From Aeromicrobium phragmitis (lineage in GTDB: Bacteria > Actinomycetota > Actinomycetes > Propionibacteriales > Nocardioidaceae), in NCBI RefSeq assembly GCF_003674095.1, contig NZ_RDBF01000002.1, positions 186,001-250,000 on the forward strand: 64,000 nt of DNA. The letters run 5' to 3'. The notes beneath the pieces were generated by a model. That model made no database searches. It was given only the letters and a program-made list of their open reading frames with translations, and was not told where the DNA came from. Made by a program: the position numbers and the translations under genes. Shown one piece after another: positions 54,601 through 64,000 of the stretch; the stretch's first letter is position 1, and every line of letters begins with the position of its first letter.

Positions 54601-55230
54601 GAGAAGTCGCTCGCGATGCTCGGCAAGGTCAACCCGCTGGCGCTCGAGGAGTTCTCGGCGCTGGAGGAACGGCACCAGTTCCTGTCCGAACAACTCGACG
54701 ACCTGAAGAAGACCCGCCAGGACCTCCTCGACATCGTCGACGAGGTCGACCAGAAGGTCGAGCAGGTGTTCACCGAGGCCTGGCAGGACGTCGAGCGGGA
54801 GTTCACCGACGTGTTCGGCCGGCTGTTCCCCGGCGGCGAGGGCAAGCTCGTGCTGACCGATCCGTCATCGATGCTGACCACGGGCATCGACGTCGAGGCC
54901 CGCCCGCCGGGCAAGAAGGTCAAGCGGCTCTCGCTGCTGTCCGGAGGCGAACGGTCGCTCGTGGCGGTGGCTTTCCTGGTCTCGCTGTTCAAGGCGCGAC
55001 CCAGCCCGTTCTACATCCTCGACGAGGTCGAGGCGGCGCTCGACGACACCAACCTCGGGCGGTTGCTGGAGATCTACGAGGAGCTGCGCGCCACCAGCCA
55101 GCTCATCGTCATCACCCACCAGAAGCGCACGATGGAGGTCGCCGACGCGCTGTACGGCGTCTCCATGCGCGGCGACGGTGTCTCGGCCGTGATCAGTCAG
55201 CGCCTGCGCGAGGAAGAGGAGTCCGCCTAG
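51694..55230 (+). CDS. smc: Chromosome segregation ATPase SMC
   Basis: 1178 residues. MYLKTLTLRGFKSFASSTTL then Walker A VVGPNGSGKSNVVDALSW; two long coiled coils flank a hinge (about residues 500-660, with VADVDAAIGAIERLRSSDLG); the C-terminal head has LLSGGERSLVAVAFL and FYILDEVEAALDDTNLG. Organises the chromosome with ScpA/ScpB. GTG 51694 is preferred to GTG 51691: AGGAG lies 5 bases before it and the protein then begins MYLK, as in relatives. Confidence 0.97.
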   Translation: MYLKTLTLRGFKSFASSTTLQLEPGITAVVGPNGSGKSNVVDALSWVMGEQGVKSLRGGKMEDVIFAGTAGRPPLGRAEVVLTIDNSDGALPIDYTEVTISRTMFRSGGSEYAINGNTCRLLDVQELLSDSGIGREMHVIVGQGQLDSVLRATPEERRGFVEEAAGVLKHRKRKEKALRKLEATQGNLTRLGDVLTELRRQLKPLGRQAEVARKAAVIQADVRDARARLLADDIVTARDTMATELADEQALKERRTAAEIALREAREAEAELEQALATDAPTLAKAQDTWYALTSLRERFNGMAGLARERIRVAESESDDRVPGRDPDELEADARRAQEEHAALQQSVQEAADALEAAITRRQSAEEEYTAEERRIAGLLRAAADQREGLARLHGQLNALKSRAAGADEEIGRLESSAAAARERAARAHREFTALESQIAGLTAGESGLDEELEAAEAELASAEEAVETLTARRHEAERRHDALRARKEALELGLSRKDGAGALLAESDAIDGLLGSVASLITVHAGHEVALATALGAATDALAVADVDAAIGAIERLRSSDLGRAGIVVGGGTDDDDGWPELPAGARYAIDLVDAPATLRPALRRLLSRVAVVDDLAAARRVVAQVPEVQAVTGTGDRLGVHFAEGGSSGGQSLIEVTAALDEAEAELTAVTATLDRLRFEAEQAGQTLTQARDRVEAVLDRLHESDATMSAVAEKLGELGTTSRASTEEAERLEASIEQAKAARDQAMSGLAELEERVALAEQAPDTEPDTTEMERLAEAASSARRAETDARLALRTAEERARALAAQVESMLADAAAEREARQRAAERRERRRREAAVAGAVLRGIEQALARLETSVAVAAARRTQIEQDRAGREEQLRLTRSRLRELEAELKQLTDSVHRDEMARSQLLLKLEQLHERALQEVGIEPDTLVAEYGPDQLVPVIGDEDAEPVAFVREEQVKRLRNAEKSLAMLGKVNPLALEEFSALEERHQFLSEQLDDLKKTRQDLLDIVDEVDQKVEQVFTEAWQDVEREFTDVFGRLFPGGEGKLVLTDPSSMLTTGIDVEARPPGKKVKRLSLLSGGERSLVAVAFLVSLFKARPSPFYILDEVEAALDDTNLGRLLEIYEELRATSQLIVITHQKRTMEVADALYGVSMRGDGVSAVISQRLREEEESA

Positions 55231-55658
55231 TGGGGCAGGAACGCGCGCGCGGCGACTACCCCGTGGTCCGCACCATCAGCACGCGGTGGGAGGACGAGGA
55301 CGTCTACGGTCACGTCAACAACGTCAAGTACTACTCGTACTTCGACACCGCCGTGAACGGCTACCTGCTGGACGCCACGGGGGTCGACATCCGCCAGCTG
55401 GACGCGTACGGCATCGTCGCCGAGACCGGCTGTCGTTTCCTGCGCGAGCTGCGGTTCCCCCTGCCGGTCGAGGCCGGGCTGGTCGTGACGAAGCTCGGTC
55501 GCTCCAGCGTCGTGTACGAGATCGGTCTGTTCCAGGGCGAGGCGCCCGAACCTGCCGCCGTCGGGAGGTTCGTGCACGTCTACGTCAGCGGGAGCGACCG
55601 CGCCGTCACCCCCGTCCCCGAGGCCATCCGCGCCGTCCTCGAACCCCTCACCCACTGA
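55230..55658 (+). CDS. Acyl-CoA thioesterase, hotdog fold
   Basis: 142 residues. RWEDEDVYGHVNNVKYYSYFDT is the 4-hydroxybenzoyl-CoA thioesterase signature, with the catalytic Asp near the start. Hydrolyses an acyl- or aroyl-CoA. GTG 55230 shares its first base with the last base of the smc stop. Substrate unknown. The family D repeats begin 37 bases after its stop. Confidence 0.88.
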   Translation: MGQERARGDYPVVRTISTRWEDEDVYGHVNNVKYYSYFDTAVNGYLLDATGVDIRQLDAYGIVAETGCRFLRELRFPLPVEAGLVVTKLGRSSVVYEIGLFQGEAPEPAAVGRFVHVYVSGSDRAVTPVPEAIRAVLEPLTH

Positions 55659-55694
55659 CCCGATTCACCACGCCTTCCCCGTCCGTTCCAGGGC

Positions 55695-55949
55695 GGCGAG
55701 TGGTGCAATCTCGCGCTCCGGTTCCGGCGAGTGGCGCAATCTCGCGGACTAAGAAGCGCGATCGTCGCGAATCTGCACCGCTCGCGCAATAATCTGCACC
55801 ACTCGCGCGGCTGGTGCGGTCCACATGGACAGAAGGGCTCCGAGCGCCTATGCCTGCGCCGTCCTCCGCGAGTGGTGCAGTTTGGCGACCCGGCGGTCGC
55901 GATCGTCGCGGATCTGCACCACTCGCGCAACAATCTGCACCACTCGCGG
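55695..55949. repeat. Repeat family D, upstream cluster (seven copies)
   Basis: Three forward copies of the word GCGAGTGGTGCAATCTCGCG or close (55695, 55726, 55867) and four inverted copies (GCACCACTCGCG type: 55766, 55791, 55907, 55931). They fold into two compound hairpins: 55695/55726 with 55766/55791, and 55867 with 55907/55931. The rest of 55659-56040 holds no gene. Six or seven copies in 255 bases with both orientations is not typical of a single terminator. Confidence 0.9.
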
Positions 55950-56040
55950 ACGGCCGCCGGCGCAGCGCCCGAACGGCACCCGGGCCGGGGCTGTGGATAG
56001 TACGCGTCACGGATCCGCGAGACCTGCGCAAGGTACGGGC

Positions 56041-57021
56041 ATGGACGCCTTTCGACATGAGCAGGCGCGTGCCCTCGGCATCACGCCTGCGCAGCTGCGC
56101 GGTGCTCGGTTCGCTCATCCCGTCGACGGCGTCGCGATGGACGCGCGCACCCAGCACGATCTCGTGCCGCGATGCCGTGCTGTGGCGCTGCGGTTCGGGC
56201 CGCAGGATGTCTTTACGCACCTCACCAGCGCGGCGTTGCGCGGGTGGTGGTTGCCACGAACCGATCTCGACCTCCTCATCGGCTGCACTAACGGCGACGC
56301 GCCGCACCTCGAACGACGCGGCGTGTACCTGCGTCGGTGCGCCATCCCGCCGGAACACCGGACGCGATATCGCGGCGTTCCGGTGGCGTCGGCCGCGTGG
56401 ACGATCATCGAGTTGGCCGAACACCTGTCGTTCTTCGATCTGGTCATCGCGATCGACAGCGCACTGCAGTTTGGGCACGTGACCGAAGATCAGATCCGTG
56501 CCACGATGCGGCCGGGTCGACGCGGCGTGCGCACTCTTCGCCGAGCGTTGACGTACGTCGACGGGCGATCGGAGTCGCCGGGGGAGTCGTCACTACGGCT
56601 CGTGTATGTGCTCGCCGGTGTACCCGTCGAGGTGCAGCCCGAGCTCAGGAACGACATTGGCGAGGTGATCTGGCGGCTCGATCTTCGTATTCGCGGTACG
56701 CGTTACGCCCCCGAGTACGACGGGGGAGCACACCGGTCGCCGGAGGTTCATCGCCGCGACCTGCGACGCGACCGACTGCTCGCGCGGTGGGGCGTCGAGC
56801 GCTGGGGCTACACGCTCCCGGATGTCGTTTCGGGGTTCGAGGAGATCGTCGGCGATGCCGTCCGCGTGCTGGGCTGGCCGGTTTCGCGATGCCCGACGGA
56901 CCTCCTGCGCGACGAACTTGGGGCATCCGCCCTCACGGCAGCCGGACGCCGGGCTCTGACCGAACGGTTGCGCCGTTTCGTCCGCACCGAGCCTCCACGG
57001 TCGGTCCGCCGGACGGGTTGA
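56041..57021 (+). CDS. AbiEi-like/DUF559 protein
   Basis: 326 residues. The N-terminal ~120 residues resemble the AbiEi antitoxin-type domain (MDAFRHEQARALGITPAQLR, FTHLTSAALRGWWLP). The C-terminal part, with RYAPEYDGGAHRSPEVHRRD and LARWGVERWGYTLPDVV, resembles DUF559 (Vsr-like nuclease): the acidic and Asp/His positions are plausible for metal. No AbiEii toxin gene is adjacent. It is flanked at both ends by family D repeats, suggesting a mobile cassette. Confidence 0.75.
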   Translation: MDAFRHEQARALGITPAQLRGARFAHPVDGVAMDARTQHDLVPRCRAVALRFGPQDVFTHLTSAALRGWWLPRTDLDLLIGCTNGDAPHLERRGVYLRRCAIPPEHRTRYRGVPVASAAWTIIELAEHLSFFDLVIAIDSALQFGHVTEDQIRATMRPGRRGVRTLRRALTYVDGRSESPGESSLRLVYVLAGVPVEVQPELRNDIGEVIWRLDLRIRGTRYAPEYDGGAHRSPEVHRRDLRRDRLLARWGVERWGYTLPDVVSGFEEIVGDAVRVLGWPVSRCPTDLLRDELGASALTAAGRRALTERLRRFVRTEPPRSVRRTG

Positions 57022-57080
57022 GCGCACGCTCTGCGCGACAGTCGCGCAAAGCCGACCGTGCGAACGGCGCGGTTCGCCAC

Positions 57081-57160
57081 CGAGTGGTGCAGATCGGTTC
57101 GCGAGTGGTGCGAATTCGCGGCTCCGGCGGTGTGCGGCGACGAATTTGCACCACTCGCGA
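57081..57160. repeat. Repeat family D, downstream cluster (three copies)
   Basis: Forward words CGAGTGGTGCAGATCGGTTCG (57081 without the last base fits) and GCGAGTGGTGCGAATTCGCG (57101-57120), and an inverted CGAATTTGCACCACTCGCG ending 57159. The inverted copy runs directly into the ABC-transporter remnant. Confidence 0.88.
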
Positions 57161-57338
57161 GCCGACCGAGCATCTGGACCGGGACACGGCGGACGCGCTG
57201 ATGGACGACATTCTCGCGCTGGCACCCCACCGCAGCGTCATGGTGATCAGTCACGCTCCGGACGTGCTGGCGCGGTTCGATCGGGTGATGACGCTCGGCG
57301 CGGAGCCGGTCCCTGTCCCGGCGCCCGCGACCTCATAG
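57159..57338 (+). pseudogene. 3' remnant of a CydC-like ABC transporter ATPase
   Basis: 59 codons in frame with no start codon of their own: EPTEHLDRDTADALMDDILA, then SVMVISHAPDVLARFDRVM. This is the end of an ABC ATPase from just after the Walker B aspartate, with D-loop (EHLD) and switch His (ISH). It resembles the C-terminus of CydC-type exporters. The first base follows a family D repeat without a gap. No 5' part lies in this window. It ends 9 bases before ftsY. Confidence 0.8.
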
Positions 57339-57347
57339 GGTGGACGT

Positions 57348-58529
57348 GTGACCACCGAACTGCTCATCGCCCTGCTCATCGGCGTCGTCGTGCTGGCCGG
57401 CGCCGGCATCGGTCTGCTCGTGTCGCGCAAGAGCCGGGGGCTGCCGCCGCCCGACGAGCTCGACGCGATCACCGAACGCACGATCGAGCACCCCGAGGAG
57501 CCCGAGCCCGGGCCGGTCGACGACGGCCTTCTGGAGGACGACTTCGTCGAGATCGTCGAGGCGCCGACCGAGCCCGAGACGCCGGCGGCGCCCACGATCG
57601 AGCGTCCCGAGGCGCCGCAGGGCCGTCTCATGCGCCTGCGCGCGCGTCTGGTCCGCTCGCAGAGCAGCCTCGGTCGCGGACTGCTGAGCCTGCTCGGCGG
57701 CGGCGACCTCACCGAGGACGACTGGGAGGAACTCGAGGACACGCTGCTGGCGGCCGACGTCGGCGTCGAACCCACGCGGGAGCTCGTCGAGAACCTCCGC
57801 AATCGACTGCGCGTCGAGGGCGTGTCCGACCCGGCCCGCGCTCGCGAGATCCTGCGCGAGGAGCTCATCGGTGTGGTCGGCCCCTCGCTCGACCGCTCCC
57901 TCAAAGCCACCGGCGACGACGGCAAGCCGGGCGTCGTGCTCGTCGTCGGCGTCAACGGCACCGGCAAGACCACGACGGTCGGGCGCCTCGCGCGCGTTCT
58001 GGTCGCCGAGGACAAGACCGTCCTCCTCGGCGCCGCCGACACCTTCCGTGCCGCCGCGGCCGACCAACTGCAGACCTGGGGCGAGCGGGTGGGCGTTTCC
58101 ACGGTGCGTGGCCCCGAGGGCGGCGACCCGGCGAGCGTCGGCTTCGACACCGTGAAGCAGGGCATCGCCGACGGCTCCGATGTCGTGCTCGTCGACACCG
58201 CCGGCCGACTGCACACCAAGGCCGGCCTCATGGACGAACTCGGCAAGGTCAAGCGCGTCATCGAGAAGCAGGCGCCGGTCACCGAGGTCCTGTTGGTCAT
58301 CGACGCCACCACCGGCCAGAACGGCCTCACCCAGGCTCGCGTGTTCTCCGAGGTCGTCGACGTCACCGGCATCGTGCTCACCAAGCTGGACGGCACGGCC
58401 AAGGGCGGTATCGTCATCGCCGTCCAGCGCGCCCTCGGCGCGCCGGTCAAATTCGTGGGCCTCGGGGAGGGGGCCGACGACCTCGCGCCGTTCGATGCCG
58501 AGGAGTTCGTCGACGCGCTCCTGGCCTGA
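57348..58529 (+). CDS. ftsY: Signal recognition particle receptor FtsY
   Basis: 393 residues. TTELLIALLIGVVVLAGAG is an N-terminal membrane anchor, unusual outside Actinobacteria, followed by an acidic A domain and the NG GTPase: GVNGTGKTTTVGRLA, DTAGRLHTK, TKLDGTAKGG. Docks the SRP (Ffh, at 62749) to the membrane for cotranslational insertion. GTG 57348. Confidence 0.96.
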   Translation: MTTELLIALLIGVVVLAGAGIGLLVSRKSRGLPPPDELDAITERTIEHPEEPEPGPVDDGLLEDDFVEIVEAPTEPETPAAPTIERPEAPQGRLMRLRARLVRSQSSLGRGLLSLLGGGDLTEDDWEELEDTLLAADVGVEPTRELVENLRNRLRVEGVSDPARAREILREELIGVVGPSLDRSLKATGDDGKPGVVLVVGVNGTGKTTTVGRLARVLVAEDKTVLLGAADTFRAAAADQLQTWGERVGVSTVRGPEGGDPASVGFDTVKQGIADGSDVVLVDTAGRLHTKAGLMDELGKVKRVIEKQAPVTEVLLVIDATTGQNGLTQARVFSEVVDVTGIVLTKLDGTAKGGIVIAVQRALGAPVKFVGLGEGADDLAPFDAEEFVDALLA

Positions 58530-58558
58530 CATCGGCGCGTAACATTTCTCGCCGGCTC

Positions 58559-58596
58559 GTCACGTGATCGCAACAGACGCGTGCCGACCGCGAAAC
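58559..58596 (+). promoter_or_regulatory. GlnR box upstream of amt-glnK-glnD
   Basis: Four blocks at six-base spacing: GTCAC-n6-GCAAC-n6-GTGCC-n6-GAAAC. This matches the actinobacterial GlnR site (gTnAc-n6-GaAAc-n6-gTnAc-n6-GAAAc). It lies 62-99 bases before the amt ATG, in the gap after ftsY. It suggests activation under nitrogen limitation. Confidence 0.85.
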
Positions 58597-58657
58597 GGCG
58601 GAACCGCACTGTGGGATGGGGCGCGATCGCGTCCCTGTCGTCCCAAGGGGAGGTTCC

Positions 58658-62573
<3,916 letters not shown>

Positions 62574-62586
62574 CCTCCACGCCTTC

Positions 62587-62672
62587 GGGCGGTGCGTGAT
62601 CAACGTGTCCTGGCTTCGGGCGGTGCGTGCTCAACCCCAACGGCGGCTCGAGAGGTTGCTGACGCACCGCCG
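62587..62672. repeat. Intergenic inverted repeat, family C, copy 2
   Basis: Two direct words, GGGCGGTGCGTGATCAACG (62587) and GGGCGGTGCGTGCTCAACC (62618), are followed by an inverted AGAGGTTGCTGACGCACCGCC (62651 to 62671 less one base). The word matches 19955-20040. It lies in the glnD-ffh gap. Confidence 0.8.
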
Positions 62673-62748
62673 ACCTTCACGTGGACGATCAGCTCGCGCC
62701 GGGGAGGTCGACCGGGAGGCTGCGGGCGCTCGGATACCCTAAAGACCT

Positions 62749-64000
62749 ATGTTCGATTCGCTCCAAGACCGGCTCCAGTCGGCGTTCAAGACGCTCCGCG
62801 GCAAGGGCAAGCTGTCCGACGCCGATATCGACCAGGTCGCCCGGGAGATCCGGGTCGCGCTGCTCGACGCCGACGTGGCCGTGCCCGTCGTGCGCGAGTT
62901 CATCGCGAACGTCAAGGAGCGCGCTCGCGGCGCCGAGGTCAGCGAGGCCCTCAATCCGGCGCAGCAGGTCATCAAGATCGTCAACGACGAGCTCGTCGGC
63001 ATCCTCGGCGGCGAGACCCGGCGCATCCGGTTCGCCAAGAACCCCCCGACCGTGATCATGCTCGCCGGTCTCCAGGGTGCCGGTAAGACGACCCTGGCCG
63101 GCAAGCTCGGCAAGTGGCTCAAGGAGCAGGGCAACTCGCCCATGCTCGTAGCGGCCGACCTGCAGCGGCCGAACGCCGTCAACCAGCTCCAGGTCGTCGG
63201 CGAGCAGGCCGGCGTCACGGTCTACGCCCCGCAGCCGGGCAACGGCGTCGGCGATCCGGTGCAGGTCGCACGCGACGCGATCACCGAGGCCAAGCGGACG
63301 CTGCACGACGTCGTCGTGGTCGACACCGCCGGTCGCCTCGGTATCGACGCCGAGCTGATGCAGCAGGCCGCCGACATCCGGGCTGCGGTCAATCCCGATG
63401 AAGTGCTGTTCGTCATCGACGCGATGATCGGTCAGGACGCCGTCGGCACGGCCCAGGCGTTCCTCGAGGGCGTCGACTTCACCGGCGTCGTCCTGTCCAA
63501 GCTCGATGGCGACGCCCGCGGTGGTGCCGCCCTGTCGGTCCGCTCGGTCACCGGCCGGCCGATCATGTTCGCCTCCATGGGCGAGAAGCTCGACGATTTC
63601 GACGTCTTCCACCCCGATCGGATGGCCTCGCGCATCCTCGACATGGGCGACGTGCTCACCCTCATCGAGCAGGCCGAGAAGGCGTTCGACGCCGAAGAGG
63701 CAGCCAAGGCGGCCGAGAAGGTCGCCGGCGGCAAGTTCACGCTCTCTGACTTCCTGCAGCAGATGGAAGCCCTCGCCAAGATGGGCTCGATGACCAAGCT
63801 GCTCGGCATGATGCCCGGCATGGGCCAGTTCAAGGACCAGCTGGCCAACTTCGACGAGCGCGAGGTCGACAAGATCAAGGCCATCATCCGCTCGATGACG
63901 CCGGCTGAGCGCGAGAACCCGAAGATCATCGACGGTTCCCGCCGCGCCCGCATCGCCAGGGGCTCGGGCACTCAGGTCAGCGACGTCAATCAGCTCGTCA
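62749..64000 (+). CDS. ffh: Signal recognition particle protein Ffh (3' end outside window)
   Basis: The first 417 codons are present. N domain MFDSLQDRLQSAFKTLRGKG; GTPase GLQGAGKTTLAGKL, DTAGRLGID and SKLDGDARGG; then the start of the Met-rich M domain (LGMMPGMGQ). Binds signal sequences and 4.5S RNA, and docks on FtsY. ATG 62749 has TACCCT eight bases before it as a likely -10 and no ribosome site, so it may be leaderless. The reading frame runs off the right edge. Confidence 0.96.
   Translation, partial: MFDSLQDRLQSAFKTLRGKGKLSDADIDQVAREIRVALLDADVAVPVVREFIANVKERARGAEVSEALNPAQQVIKIVNDELVGILGGETRRIRFAKNPPTVIMLAGLQGAGKTTLAGKLGKWLKEQGNSPMLVAADLQRPNAVNQLQVVGEQAGVTVYAPQPGNGVGDPVQVARDAITEAKRTLHDVVVVDTAGRLGIDAELMQQAADIRAAVNPDEVLFVIDAMIGQDAVGTAQAFLEGVDFTGVVLSKLDGDARGGAALSVRSVTGRPIMFASMGEKLDDFDVFHPDRMASRILDMGDVLTLIEQAEKAFDAEEAAKAAEKVAGGKFTLSDFLQQMEALAKMGSMTKLLGMMPGMGQFKDQLANFDEREVDKIKAIIRSMTPAERENPKIIDGSRRARIARGSGTQVSDVNQLV

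Noticed and set aside
55695..57160. CRISPR array formed by the family D words
   Set aside because: The copies are in both orientations, unequal spacing and imperfect; there are no unique spacers of constant length and no cas genes.

Overview
The window is about 64 kb of dense, very GC-rich DNA with short intergenic gaps, many 4-base stop/start overlaps, frequent GTG starts and several probable leaderless transcripts. This suggests an actinobacterium. A four-block GlnR box before amt, the smc-ftsY-amt-glnK-glnD-ffh order, a divergent MocR/YczE pair and an AbiEi/DUF559 gene fit a Nocardioidaceae-like (Propionibacteriales) member. That placement is inference. No rRNA, tRNA, CRISPR array, insertion sequence or phage gene was seen.

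Layout. 1-10.4 kb: end of a PAS-SpoIIE phosphatase gene, an odd SDR protein, a small lipoprotein, then ilvB-ilvN-ilvC behind a leader-peptide attenuator, a MocR/YczE pair and two exported hypothetical proteins. 10.5-13.6 kb: a thiamine salvage operon (thiM, thiE, thiD, tenA) under a TPP riboswitch. 13.6-23.9 kb: a methyltransferase, a GntP permease, a possible upstream-ORF leader, leuB, ilvE, aspA, and cimA behind a second, isoleucine-rich attenuator. With ilvBNC this covers much of branched-chain amino acid synthesis. 23.9-29.9 kb: a conserved glycosylase-like protein, zur-znuB-znuC-znuA, glyS and a lipoprotein.

29.9-48.2 kb is a catabolic island. A GntR/FCD regulator precedes genes for a three-part D-hydroxyproline dehydrogenase, a DapA-like deaminase, a 4-hydroxyproline epimerase, a semialdehyde dehydrogenase and two pyrroline reductases. 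The opposite strand carries an amidohydrolase and HyuB/HyuA-type ATP-dependent lactam hydrolases. An ABM-like protein and a ribose-type ABC importer follow. A shared motif GTARTATGTCAC lies at four promoters, so the whole island is probably one regulon. Import, ring opening, peptide cleavage and hydroxyproline oxidation to 2-oxoglutarate is my proposed reading.

48.2-64 kb holds housekeeping genes: dusB, two PH-domain membrane proteins, a small coiled-coil protein, smc, a thioesterase, ftsY, the GlnR-controlled amt-glnK-glnD set and the start of ffh. An AbiEi/DUF559-like gene, flanked on both sides by one repeat family, sits between the thioesterase and ftsY. It lies beside the 3' stump of a CydC-like ABC ATPase gene.

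The most unusual global feature is at least five families of intergenic inverted repeats. Each has its own 15-21 base word, several occur at distant sites in the window, and all lie between genes or across stop codons.
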